Of a stretch of DNA of 64,000 bases, positions 26,429 through 35,823 are shown piece by piece. The notes below the pieces were generated by a model, which saw nothing but the letters and a program-made list of their open reading frames with translations, was not told the DNA's origin and searched no databases. Each line of letters starts with the position of its first letter. Position 1 is the stretch's first letter. The position numbers and the translations under genes are program-made. This DNA is from Flavobacteriales bacterium UBA4422 (GTDB lineage: Bacteria > Bacteroidota > Bacteroidia > Flavobacteriales_G > Salibacteraceae), in assembly GCA_002389645.1 (NCBI GenBank), contig DGQE01000035.1:62001-126000 (forward strand), given 5' to 3'.

Positions 26429-28423
26429 TTAAGGAATGTAGACGATGAATTCACTTCCCTTGTTTAGGATGCTTTTTACGGAGATTTTTCCACCTAATTT
26501 TTCCACCAAAAGCTTCACTAATGATAGTCCTAAACCATTTGATTTAGCGCTTACCAATCCGGCTGGGGCGCGGAAAAAGCGTTCGAAAATGCGATCCAAA
26601 CTCTCCGGCTTTATGCCTGTTCCTTGGTCTTCGATGGAGATCCGGGTACTGCCTGATTGTGAAATGGTGATAAAAATGCTGCCTTTGTCTGGAGAAAACT
26701 TGACTGCGTTAGAAATGAGGTTCAAAAGAATGTGACGGACAAACGAAGGCACACTGTTCGCACTAATATCTTGTTTATCGTTGAAGTGAACTTGTATTTT
26801 TCGTTTACTGAGTTCGTTTTCAAAGTGAGCCAGCACTTCTTTGATTGCAACTGTAAGATCGAACACTTCTTTTTTAGGAAGTTCATTTTTTTCTTCCAAC
26901 TCTCTCAAGGCATTAAATTCTGAGATAAAACCTAGTGCGCCATTCACTGAACGTTGGATCATTGATTTCATTTTGGCTTTTTCAGCTGAGGTTTCAGCCT
27001 CTGATTCAAGCGCAAGCAATTGTGCGCTATTCATTAACGGACTTTTTAAATCATGAGTAACAATATTGAACAACGAGTTCTGTTCGTTGAGCAGCTGATT
27101 TAGGTTTTCGTTAGTGTGCAATAGAGCTAAATTTTTTGTTTCCAGTTTGGCGGAGAAAGCGTGTTTAATTCTGTTGCTTCTAAAGAGTGTGAATCCAATA
27201 CTGAAAGCTGCTAATAAGAGCAGGGTTATAAAAGCAAATAACCATCGTCCTCGTTTCAGCTCAGCAAGGTTCGCTTCATTTTGTGCCTTCAAAACACTGT
27301 TTTCAAGCTCTTTCTCTCTAAGCGCATGCATTTGCTCAATACGAGCCACTTCCGCTATATTGTCTTCATTCAGTAGGTTTTCTTGCAGCTCTCTAGAATC
27401 TTCTAAGTAAATATAGGCGCTGTCAAATAGATTGTTTGCCTCATATAATCGCGCAATTGTGAGTTTAAAATCTCTTATGTAATAAGGAGAGTCAGACTCA
27501 TCAATGAGTTTTAATGCGCGCAAGCAATAGTCAAGACCAATCTTATATTCTTTTAAGAAATAATAGGTCTCACCGACATCATTTAAGGTATATGCTAAGC
27601 TTCTTTTATTCCCAAGTTCTTCCTTGATGGTAAGGGATTGAATATAGAAGTCAAGCGCTCGATCATAGTCTTTTTCTTCTTTAGCGGAGAAACCAGCGTT
27701 GGTCAACAAGATAGCTTGACCAAATTTTTGTCCTGTTTTTACCGCAACATCATACCCGAATTTTAAGGCCTCTTGAGCCTCCTCGAATCGTTTGAGTTTG
27801 GTAAGGGCGATTCCTTTATTACTGGAAATCATGCCAAGTAAGAAAGAATCTTTTTGGGCTTTTGCGGAAGATAATCCTCGATCATAATATGAGATCGCTG
27901 ACTCAAAATCGTTCATGGTCCGATATGTTTCACCTACCGTGTTTAGCGCCTGAGGTAGAAAAGAGGTGTCTTGTGCAAACTTCAGGCAGTCAATAGCTAA
28001 AAGGGAATATTCAAGCGCTCGTTCAATTGACCCCATCTCATGATAGTTAGAGCTGAGAGAAATGAGCACATGGGCTTTAATTTCGGGGTATTGTTCGGCA
28101 TTGATTTCATCAGAAAGTTGTGATAGCACAAGAACTCCTTTAGCTACTTGGTCATGCGCAACATACCACCGGGCCATGTTATACTTGCCTTTATAAATAA
28201 GCTGGGTCTTTTCCTTCCAGTCTAGTTTTACTTGCAACGCTCTAAGGTGAAAAGAGGCAAAATCTGCAGAATCGGCATATCGAAGTGATTTATAAGCGCT
28301 GTCGAGTGCTTCGAGCTGAAGTTCAGATGAGCGGTAATTCAATGATTGAAAAAGGCTGTCAAGGTTGGCGCCTTTTGCGCCAAATTGAGTAAACAAGATT
28401 AGAAGGAGAGCAATTTTCTTCAT
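26429..28423 (-). CDS. TPR-containing sensor histidine kinase
   Basis: 664 aa with a signal peptide (MKKIALLLILFTQFGAKG). The sensing half (about 25-390) is a row of tetratricopeptide repeats ('ALNTVGETYRTMNDFESAIS', 'SNKGIALTKLKRFEEAQEAL', 'AYTLNDVGETYYFLKEYKIG'), then a coiled coil and a single membrane helix ('WLFAFITLLLLAAFSIGF'). The kinase half has the phospho-accepting H457 in 'FNIVTHDLKSPL', N box 'NLISNAVKFSP', G1 'IEDQGTGI', F box 'FERFF' and G2 'NGLGLSLVK'. It has no receiver domain and no response regulator next to it. It lies between the genes of two ligase-associated DNA repair proteins, 5 bases before pdeM and 31 after the helicase. Confidence 0.92.
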   Translation of the reverse strand: MKKIALLLILFTQFGAKGANLDSLFQSLNYRSSELQLEALDSAYKSLRYADSADFASFHLRALQVKLDWKEKTQLIYKGKYNMARWYVAHDQVAKGVLVLSQLSDEINAEQYPEIKAHVLISLSSNYHEMGSIERALEYSLLAIDCLKFAQDTSFLPQALNTVGETYRTMNDFESAISYYDRGLSSAKAQKDSFLLGMISSNKGIALTKLKRFEEAQEALKFGYDVAVKTGQKFGQAILLTNAGFSAKEEKDYDRALDFYIQSLTIKEELGNKRSLAYTLNDVGETYYFLKEYKIGLDYCLRALKLIDESDSPYYIRDFKLTIARLYEANNLFDSAYIYLEDSRELQENLLNEDNIAEVARIEQMHALREKELENSVLKAQNEANLAELKRGRWLFAFITLLLLAAFSIGFTLFRSNRIKHAFSAKLETKNLALLHTNENLNQLLNEQNSLFNIVTHDLKSPLMNSAQLLALESEAETSAEKAKMKSMIQRSVNGALGFISEFNALRELEEKNELPKKEVFDLTVAIKEVLAHFENELSKRKIQVHFNDKQDISANSVPSFVRHILLNLISNAVKFSPDKGSIFITISQSGSTRISIEDQGTGIKPESLDRIFERFFRAPAGLVSAKSNGLGLSLVKLLVEKLGGKISVKSILNKGSEFIVYIP

Positions 28424-28454
28424 CTGCCCAAATATCTACCTTCTTACTTCGCCA

Positions 28455-30863
28455 TCAAAGCTGAATTTTCATCTTTTTGATTCTGTCCTGCAAGCTTTCA
28501 GAAGTAAGCTTTTCGCGCAAACGATCAACGATGATTGGGAAGGCAAATGGCGTGAATTTTCCAGGGTTCGTGATAACGATTTCTTGGTTGTTAATCCTAT
28601 TTAGCGCCTCGCGCATTCTCACTTCCTCCAATTGAAAATCCATCACTTCATCAAAAGACTGTCTCAAAAGAAGATTGTCTTTTTCATAGTCTTGAAATAC
28701 GCTAAAAAACAGTTGAGAGCTGGCCTGTAAATGACGTTCTTTCTTTTGTTTGTGAGGATATCCCTGGAATACCAGTCCGCTTATACTGGCAATATCTCTG
28801 AACCTTCGCTTGGCCATTTCCACTGAGTTAATGCTTGCAAGTATGTCTTCCATCAAGTGGTCGGTTGAAAAAATATTGGTGTCAATGGCGTCTTGCATTG
28901 GTATGGGTTGGTCCGAAAGTAATTCGAAGCCATAATCATTCATGGCAATGCTGAATGAAATGGGTTGAAGTAATGAAATCCGGTATGCTATTAATGCTCC
29001 TATTCCTTCGTGTACAAATCGTCCTTCGAAGGGGTACATCAATACGTGATATCCATCCTTGCTTTCGTATTGTTCGATCAAAAATTGACCTTCTTTCGGC
29101 ACGATTGACGTTTCTTGTTGCTGCGCGATCAATGGTTCTAGAAAGAGTATTTCTTCATCTTTAGAGGTTTTCAAAACAGCCTCATTCAGTTTTTTGCGAA
29201 GCATTTTAGACATCTGCGAACTCAATGGCATTCTACCGCCCATCCAACTCGGTATTGGTCCGGTTTGCTTATTGGACTTGCGCACCTGTACCGTCATGTC
29301 TTTGATGCGAATTAGCTCTAGGCTTCTGCCAGAAAACCAAAAGTTATCACCAGGGTTGAGTTTGGCGACAAAGTATTCTTCGATGTTGCCCAAATATCCA
29401 CCGCGCTGCATTTTCACTTTTAGCATGGCGTCACTCACTATTGTTCCCATGCTGAGCCTATGTCGCATGGCTACCTTTCGGCTGGTTACTTTATACACCC
29501 CTTCTTCAATGACCACCTTATGAAATTCATCGTAGCCTTGAAGTGAATTGCCTCCTTGAACAATAAAACTCAGGCACCATAACCACTCCTCTTCTGAGAT
29601 GGAATTGTAGCAAAATGTGTTTCTTACTTCTTCGAAGATTTCTTGAGGCAAGAACCCGTCCGAAACTGCCAAGGTCACCAAGTACTGAATGAGCACGTCA
29701 AATGAACGGATGAAGGGCAGTCTGCTTTCGGTCAATTCTTTATCCACTGCTTCGCGCAATGCCGCAGCTTCAATCAATTCTAGTGAGTGTGTCGGAAGAA
29801 AGTAAATATTGCTCGTTGCACCTGGTTGATGACCACTTCTTCCCGCGCGTTGCATAAAACGTGATACACCTTTTGGCCCGCCTACTTGAATAATAGTCTC
29901 AACAGGTCTGAAATCAACACCAAGGTCGAGACTTGAAGTGCAGATGACGACTTTCAACCTTCCATCGTACAATGCATCTTCAACCCAATGCCGTGTTTCT
30001 CGGCTCATAGAACCATGGTGCAATGCCACCACACCTGCAAAGTCAGGGGAATGTTCCAATAGTTTTTGATACCAAATTTCAGCCTGACCACGTGTGTTTA
30101 AAAAGATCAAAGTGCTTTCGCTGCGCAGTAAAATGGGAATGATCTTTTCAATGAGCCGAATACCTAAATGCCCTGCCCAAGGAAGCGTTTCCAATTCATT
30201 AGGAAAAACAGATTTTACGATGTATTTCTTTTTGATTTTACTCTTGACAATGACTTTGGGCCGCGTTTCGTGCCAATTTCCAAGAAGCACTTGTAGTGAC
30301 TCCTCCATGTTTCCGATGGTGGCAGAAATTCCCCATATCCGTAGTTGAGGAGAAATGCTTTTCAAGCGAGAAAGCGCTAATTCTATCTGCACTCCGCGCT
30401 TTGAACCCATCATTTCGTGCCACTCATCCATTACGATTGCCTTCACGTTTTTAAAATAGCTGTCATAGCCTTTTTGGGCGAGTAATAAATGAATAGTCTC
30501 AGGGGTGGTTATGAGAATATCTGGAGGCGATTTCTTGAGCTTTGTTTTGTCTTTTGTTGAAGTGTCACCAGTTCGAACAGCCACCTTCACCTCTAAATCC
30601 AATCCCTTCGCTGCTTTTTCTGTGGACTGCAAAATCTCTTTTGATAGTGCTCGAATAGGTGTGATCCAAATCGCTTGAAGGCCTTTACCTTTTTCAATGG
30701 ATTGCAAAATAGGAACCATGAGCGAATAGGTTTTTCCGCTGCCCGTAGGAGCGTTAACTATTCCATTAAAGCCTTCGTTATAATGTTTCCAAGCAGAAGT
30801 TTGAAACGGAAAAACCTTCCATCCGTTTGAGGCAAACCAGTTTTCTGCTCTGATTTGGGTCAT
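28455..30863 (-). CDS. Ligase-associated DEXH-box DNA helicase (Lhr-like)
   Basis: 802 aa. An ATP-driven 3'-5' helicase of the Lhr family that acts with PdeM and an ATP-dependent ligase in DNA repair. Motifs: Q-like 'FPFQTSAW', Walker A 'NAPTGSGKTYS' (about 37-47), Ia 'TPIRALSKEI', DEXH as 'MDEWHEM', III 'SATIGN', IV 'LIFLNTRGQAE', V 'SSLDLGVDF' and VI 'QRAGRSGHQ', then a C-terminal winged-helix and Lhr-type region. The ATG at 30863 was chosen because it overlaps the stop of the upstream small gene (ATGA, 30860-30863); a start at 30899 would add 12 poorly conserved residues. Confidence 0.92.
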   Translation of the reverse strand: MTQIRAENWFASNGWKVFPFQTSAWKHYNEGFNGIVNAPTGSGKTYSLMVPILQSIEKGKGLQAIWITPIRALSKEILQSTEKAAKGLDLEVKVAVRTGDTSTKDKTKLKKSPPDILITTPETIHLLLAQKGYDSYFKNVKAIVMDEWHEMMGSKRGVQIELALSRLKSISPQLRIWGISATIGNMEESLQVLLGNWHETRPKVIVKSKIKKKYIVKSVFPNELETLPWAGHLGIRLIEKIIPILLRSESTLIFLNTRGQAEIWYQKLLEHSPDFAGVVALHHGSMSRETRHWVEDALYDGRLKVVICTSSLDLGVDFRPVETIIQVGGPKGVSRFMQRAGRSGHQPGATSNIYFLPTHSLELIEAAALREAVDKELTESRLPFIRSFDVLIQYLVTLAVSDGFLPQEIFEEVRNTFCYNSISEEEWLWCLSFIVQGGNSLQGYDEFHKVVIEEGVYKVTSRKVAMRHRLSMGTIVSDAMLKVKMQRGGYLGNIEEYFVAKLNPGDNFWFSGRSLELIRIKDMTVQVRKSNKQTGPIPSWMGGRMPLSSQMSKMLRKKLNEAVLKTSKDEEILFLEPLIAQQQETSIVPKEGQFLIEQYESKDGYHVLMYPFEGRFVHEGIGALIAYRISLLQPISFSIAMNDYGFELLSDQPIPMQDAIDTNIFSTDHLMEDILASINSVEMAKRRFRDIASISGLVFQGYPHKQKKERHLQASSQLFFSVFQDYEKDNLLLRQSFDEVMDFQLEEVRMREALNRINNQEIVITNPGKFTPFAFPIIVDRLREKLTSESLQDRIKKMKIQL

Positions 30864-31117
30864 AGCTCCAGCTCCATAATCATAGCCGTAAGCATCCAAA
30901 TAAACCCAATGCTAATGCCTAACTGAGACACCTTCTTAATGTCTTTTTTGGTTTGAATCGCGGCAACGACAGATATGATTACAAAAGCACCCACACTTCT
31001 GGCAATTAGAATATCGTATAAAGGCAGTTCTTGGAAATATTGCCAAGCGCCAAGCGCCATGATGATGCCCGGAATGACACTCACATATCCTATGACAATA
31101 TTGATTAAGCGATACAT
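30860..31117 (-). CDS. Small membrane protein heading the helicase operon
   Basis: 85 aa, almost entirely hydrophobic, with three predicted membrane segments ('IVIGYVSVIPGIIMALGAW', 'SVGAFVIISVVAAIQ', 'LGISIGFIWMLTAMIMELEL') and a basic loop (TKKDIKK). No family recognised. The stop codon overlaps the helicase ATG (ATGA), so the two are probably translationally coupled. It may be only a leader gene whose translation delivers ribosomes to the helicase start. Confidence 0.7.
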   Translation of the reverse strand: MYRLINIVIGYVSVIPGIIMALGAWQYFQELPLYDILIARSVGAFVIISVVAAIQTKKDIKKVSQLGISIGFIWMLTAMIMELEL

Positions 31118-31233
31118 GCCTCAAATGTAAGCCTGACTTTAGGATCAAATGCCGCTAAACTCAAATAATCTGTGTTAACAAAGCGTTGCCAAAAAATGAT
31201 TTTCAATAATCTTCGTTGGGTCTTATACCTTAA

Positions 31234-31241
31234 TAGCTTTG
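31234..31241 (+). promoter_or_regulatory. -7 element for the coiled-coil membrane protein gene
   Basis: TAGCTTTG matches TAnnTTTG and lies 23 bases before the ATG at 31265. A TTG at 31216-31218 is 15 bases upstream, short for a -33 element. The 11-mer TAGCTTTGCAT is repeated exactly before the OmpA-like gene (36807). Confidence 0.45.
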
Positions 31242-31264
31242 CATTAAATTAATACGATTGTGTT

Positions 31265-32170
31265 ATGGCTGAAAATCAAAATAAGAAAAGCAGGAATTTA
31301 ACCGTACTTGTGGTGATGCTTTTGATTACCAACATCGCGACACTCTTTCTTTTTTATAATGAGCGCCAAGAGAACGTTCAACTAGTTACGGATAACACAG
31401 ACTTGACAACAGAAAAAAGCAATCTAACTATGGAGTTAGAAGATATGCTTGCGCAATATGATTCTGTATCTACGGACAATGAAGACATGCTAGCGCAAAT
31501 CGCTGAGCAAAAAGAGCAAATTGAAAAGATGCTCAAGGAGGCAGAAAAGCACAAGGATGATGCGTGGATTATTTATAAGTTGAGAAAAGAGGCCTCGACT
31601 TTACGAGATGTTATGAAAGATTACCTAGTGACAATTGATTCATTGAATACAGCAAACCAAGAGTTGATCGTTCAAAAAGCTGAGGTAGAAACAAAGCTAA
31701 ATAAGCAGAAAGAGCAAAACACAGAATTGAGCGACAAAAATGAAAAACTGGCTGAAAAAGTAAAGCTAGGATCTAAGTTGAAGGCGGTTGATTTAGTTTC
31801 TTTCGGGCAACGTGTTAAAAACAGCACAGTGCATAGAGAAACTAACCGCGCAAAGAGAACAGATAAGATCAAGACGTGCTTTACAATCGATAAGAACGAG
31901 GTAACAAAGCCTGGTAAGAAGATTATTTACTTGCGGATTGTGGGGCCTGATGGAGAGGTGCTCTCCTACGACCAATCAAAAGAATACATGTTTACTTATG
32001 ATGGCAAAGAAGGCCTTTATTCTCGGAAAGAAGAGATAATGTATGAGGGCGAGGAAACGGACATGTGCCTATATTGGGATATGCTCGGGGATGCTTTGGA
32101 AGGAAAATACATCATTGAGATGTATGCTGAAGATTACTTAATGGGAACGACCAGCTTCGAGTTGAAATAG
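31265..32170 (+). CDS. Membrane-anchored coiled-coil protein
   Basis: 301 aa, uncharacterised. A short basic N-terminus and one membrane helix ('LTVLVVMLLITNIATLFLFY') are followed by a long coiled coil (about 35-190: 'LVTDNTDLTTEKSNLTMELE', 'QIAEQKEQIEKMLKEAEKHK', 'KQKEQNTELSDKNEKLAEKV') and a compact C-terminal domain (about 190-301, 'KIKTCFTIDKNEVTKPGKKI'), which is likely periplasmic. The layout suggests a spacer that holds a small beta domain away from the inner membrane. The likely Zn- or disulfide-capable Cys are only two. It is convergent with the outer-membrane gene, one base between stops. Confidence 0.75.
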   Translation: MAENQNKKSRNLTVLVVMLLITNIATLFLFYNERQENVQLVTDNTDLTTEKSNLTMELEDMLAQYDSVSTDNEDMLAQIAEQKEQIEKMLKEAEKHKDDAWIIYKLRKEASTLRDVMKDYLVTIDSLNTANQELIVQKAEVETKLNKQKEQNTELSDKNEKLAEKVKLGSKLKAVDLVSFGQRVKNSTVHRETNRAKRTDKIKTCFTIDKNEVTKPGKKIIYLRIVGPDGEVLSYDQSKEYMFTYDGKEGLYSRKEEIMYEGEETDMCLYWDMLGDALEGKYIIEMYAEDYLMGTTSFELK

Positions 32171-32171
32171 T

Positions 32172-35100
32172 TTAGAAAAAAGCTCGAGCTTCAACACCAC
32201 CGGTATGTATTACTCTAAGACCCGGAGACTGACGACCGTTATAGGTGAGGTTGATTTGAAGGTTGTTAGCGAGGGTTCGCTGATATGAAACCCCCCAGGT
32301 TCCATTGAGTCCGGGCTGCAACCCATCCAACATTTCAAAGCCTACGGCACTTCCGGCAGCGCCTGAATAGTTGATTTGAACTAAGCTTCCGGTCATCAAT
32401 AAACTACCCTTCTCAGGTGAGTTAAGGTTAAATTCAAGGGCACTTTGTCTAGCTATTGATTTTTCGCCTCCGGTTAATGCTTCGGGCTCGTTCAATTTAT
32501 TTTCTTGTTCCTTATAGTTGAAGGTGAAGCTCAGGCGCCATTTAGTTCCTGGCTGAAGCACCAGCTTAGGCTCAATTTGTTGGTAGTGAATATTGAAGTT
32601 TCTAGAGCTTAAGATGCCTGCGTCTGACTTAGAGTTTTTTCGACCTCTTTCTCCACGTGATTCAAGTCCTAAAATGGACGTGAAGTTCCATCGGAAGCCT
32701 GCGCTTGTTTTTTCATTTTCTCTCGATTCGAAACCACTTGTTAAAAGGTTTCTGGAATCTAAACGCTGATAAGTTAAATCGGCTCCAAAAACGGGGTGAG
32801 ATTGGTTAAAATAAAAGATGTTTCGCAAATTTGAGTTGGTTGATTGAAGCACAGAATCAGCCAAGTCAAAGAGGAAGGGATTAAATTGATCAATCAAATC
32901 CAACGCTAAGTTTTTGCGGTCTGCTGAAAATGAAAACTGATCTGAAAAGTAACTAATGACTTTTCGAGCTCCTTTTTCGTTACGCCATATCGCAGATGGT
33001 CGGAAGTAGAGCGATTGCGAAAATTGATTTCTGAAAACCTTGATGTATTCGCTGGTTGGAACAAATACCTTTAAATAATTAGCCGATGCCACTTGGTCTG
33101 CCTGAATTGCCAGCTCAAATTCATCCAGCTCTTTTTCGTCATTATTATTATAGTCAATGTGGATGTGTGTTCCTTGTCCAGGAGTCGTTTCTATGTAAAC
33201 AAACTCCCTCCTATTTTCCAGCCCAGAACCAACTTCATAAAAGGTAGATGAGCTGATAGCACCTTTGAATACGCGAAACTGATACTCAGCACGAGAAAGA
33301 AGTGTGTTTTCTTGTTGCTGAGTCGTAAGTTCCTTATTAAGAATGTCCAGCGTTCTGTAATTAACGCGAAAGTTCAGGCTTGAGTTGCGCATTTTGGTCA
33401 GGTTCATTTCGTACCCATAAATACGCGCAAATGTTGCCTTACCTAGGTCAGCACTTTCTTTCAGCCAGTCGGTGCGCTCTGAATAAGAAAGCTTGTGTTT
33501 GTTTTTGGCGCTGTCTGCTGTTGAAATAGAAGCCTCCCATTCCCACCATTTAAATGATAGGTTGCTAAGTGTATCTGCTCTTGGGTCGTATCGCCTGTTC
33601 TCTTCCAAGTCATCTTTAAACCCTAATTGAAGTTTCCAAAATGGGATGGAAACCAACGAATTATGTTGGAAATAATCACTTTTAATGAGATCGCCTTCTT
33701 GGTTCGTGAGGCTTGCAGCGTAGTTTCCTTTTAAGTTTTTAAAGTCAGAAGAAACAGACGCTGAATTTTGAATTCCTCGAAAAGACTCGCCTGCCGTAAA
33801 TGATTTGATGCCATATAAAGCTTTGAAATTTTCCTCGTGTTGAGCTCCAATCTCAGCACCTAAAACATTTTGGTCATCGGGAATCAACAGGTCTCTAATA
33901 TTCCAATCACGATCAAATTCTACATCTCTGAAGCGTTCAATTTGAGCAAAGTTTTGTTGCAAGAACTCATAATCAACTTTACCCAAGGCGTTCCAATGTT
34001 CCGTCACTTTTTGAGAGCCATCAATGGTTATTTTGGTTCCCATTCCCAAATCATCACTTTCATCTAACGTGCTAAATGTGTTGATGTCATTGCTGCTTCC
34101 TGCCCATTCAACAGTGGCATTTACACTTTCTGAAATAGCATATTCAGCGCGAGCTGTTATCATTTGCCTTTGCTTTGGTGTGATCAGTTGAATGACAGGT
34201 TCAAATGATCCTTGAGGTGCGCCATTAATAGGAGGCACCCAAGAATAAACCCTTCCAAAAGCCAGTTGCTCTGAGAAAACATAATTTCCGTTACCTGCAC
34301 CTACGTTGGAAAACGTAGCTTGATAAACGGCTTTTTCTGGGTTGGTGGAGTAGATGAGTATGCCAGGTGCCTGAATTTCTAGATTCAATACAGGGTCGAT
34401 GTATGAAGTATCTGCAAGGTTATAAAGCAGTTGGTTTTCGCTGTAACCAACAGAGTCGATACTTGAAGCTAAGGTTAGGGCTGCACTGTCGCCAGCAGCT
34501 CTTAGAACGTTCTTTTGTTGATCAGTTAGGGTTTGTTGAAGAGGCTGATTTTTTGCGTCTTGTTCCGTGTAAAAAGCTAGGTCTAATTTCATGCGCTGCC
34601 CTTCGTAGTTTGCTGAACTGTAGATCAATGAGCGCGCATAGTTTCGATCGGAGTATTGATACTCAGCAACAATTCTGCGGTCTTTTGTAACCAAAGTTTT
34701 AGCCGTAAAGGTTATTTCAGAAGTGTTGTAGTTGATGACATAGTCATTCTCTTGGCCTCGTAACAATAACTGACCATCAATGTAAATACGTTCAGTTCCG
34801 GAAAGCACTACGATAAATGGTTCGCCTTCTGCGCCTGTTAAGCGATAAGGACCTTGATTTCCTTCAACACCTTGGATAGTTTTTCGCGCAAATTTCCCTC
34901 TAGAAACAGCGCCACTAGCCTCCAGTGTCAAGACACGTGAAGTGTCTCCATTGAATGGAACTATTTTGGTTTCAACTCTGCCTCCTTGCAACCTTTTGTT
35001 GAAGCGCATGAAATAGCCTTCATTTCGCACGGTTTGAAAGTCTCCGGCCGTAATTCGAGTGTTGTCATCAAATATTTGAATGTATACCTGGTCAAAATCT

Positions 35101-35693
35101 TGAAGTTGCTGAGTGTTGCCGTCCGGCTGAATGGGAATGTTCTGATCTGCAATGGCGGCAACAAGACTGAAGCGTTCATTTAAGCGCCCAGATAACTGAA
35201 GGTTTAAACTTGAGTTGACGGAAAGGTTTTGATTGTTTCCAGCGCTTATTCCGCGAGAAATACTACCTCTTTTTTCAATGTCGCCAAAGTCGAATATGCT
35301 TTCATTTTCCTTGACTCCCGTTGATCTAAAAGGGTTGTAAATGCGTTGCCTTGCAGTAATCATTGACTCGTCTTTATGCTTATAAGGCTTTGAGAAATTA
35401 AAGGGAAATGTTTGAAACCGAGTTGTGATTTCGAAGGGATAGGTTATTGTGCTATCTGTGATTTTCAGTTCCGCTTTGGCAAAGTCGACTACATATTGCG
35501 ATTGTTCTAGGCCTGTAATTTCAAAGCTTTCAGGAACAATACTGTTGGTGTCAAGAATAGTAGTCTGTCCGATTATTGAAAGTGACACAGATGTGTGTTG
35601 CGCCCTCACCATCTGCGATACAGAAAGAATTAACGCCAAAATCAAGAGACATGGCCGCAAGCTGAGATAAGATATTCGGATAAGGGGCTTCAT
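32172..35693 (-). CDS. Large outer-membrane beta-barrel protein, uncharacterised
   Basis: 1173 aa with a signal peptide (cleavage near 'QMVRAQ'). Amphipathic alternation typical of outer-membrane strands runs through most of it ('FNIHYQQIEPKLVLQPGTKW', 'WRLSFTFNYKEQENK'). The N-terminal 350 residues carry soluble-looking domains, including 'RGSISRGISAGNNQNLSVNS' and 'TAGDFQTVRNEGYFMRFNKR', then 'IYIDGQLLLRGQENDYVINY'. It ends 'GVEARAFF' with a terminal aromatic residue, typical of barrels inserted by the Bam machine. There is no TonB plug and no SusD partner, so I do not assign transport. I recall similar large barrels in other Bacteroidota, but not a function. It is a single gene. Confidence 0.75.
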   Translation of the reverse strand: MKPLIRISYLSLRPCLLILALILSVSQMVRAQHTSVSLSIIGQTTILDTNSIVPESFEITGLEQSQYVVDFAKAELKITDSTITYPFEITTRFQTFPFNFSKPYKHKDESMITARQRIYNPFRSTGVKENESIFDFGDIEKRGSISRGISAGNNQNLSVNSSLNLQLSGRLNERFSLVAAIADQNIPIQPDGNTQQLQDFDQVYIQIFDDNTRITAGDFQTVRNEGYFMRFNKRLQGGRVETKIVPFNGDTSRVLTLEASGAVSRGKFARKTIQGVEGNQGPYRLTGAEGEPFIVVLSGTERIYIDGQLLLRGQENDYVINYNTSEITFTAKTLVTKDRRIVAEYQYSDRNYARSLIYSSANYEGQRMKLDLAFYTEQDAKNQPLQQTLTDQQKNVLRAAGDSAALTLASSIDSVGYSENQLLYNLADTSYIDPVLNLEIQAPGILIYSTNPEKAVYQATFSNVGAGNGNYVFSEQLAFGRVYSWVPPINGAPQGSFEPVIQLITPKQRQMITARAEYAISESVNATVEWAGSSNDINTFSTLDESDDLGMGTKITIDGSQKVTEHWNALGKVDYEFLQQNFAQIERFRDVEFDRDWNIRDLLIPDDQNVLGAEIGAQHEENFKALYGIKSFTAGESFRGIQNSASVSSDFKNLKGNYAASLTNQEGDLIKSDYFQHNSLVSIPFWKLQLGFKDDLEENRRYDPRADTLSNLSFKWWEWEASISTADSAKNKHKLSYSERTDWLKESADLGKATFARIYGYEMNLTKMRNSSLNFRVNYRTLDILNKELTTQQQENTLLSRAEYQFRVFKGAISSSTFYEVGSGLENRREFVYIETTPGQGTHIHIDYNNNDEKELDEFELAIQADQVASANYLKVFVPTSEYIKVFRNQFSQSLYFRPSAIWRNEKGARKVISYFSDQFSFSADRKNLALDLIDQFNPFLFDLADSVLQSTNSNLRNIFYFNQSHPVFGADLTYQRLDSRNLLTSGFESRENEKTSAGFRWNFTSILGLESRGERGRKNSKSDAGILSSRNFNIHYQQIEPKLVLQPGTKWRLSFTFNYKEQENKLNEPEALTGGEKSIARQSALEFNLNSPEKGSLLMTGSLVQINYSGAAGSAVGFEMLDGLQPGLNGTWGVSYQRTLANNLQINLTYNGRQSPGLRVIHTGGVEARAFF

Positions 35694-35823
35694 TGAAAAT
35701 CCTTCAAATTAACGCTTACCAGCGAAGATATCTTGTTCAAAAGCTCATTTATCTTTCCTGCAGTATTGCAATGGCTTAATAGCGATTCTTAAAACTCTTA
35801 GACATATATTCGCGTAGAACTAG

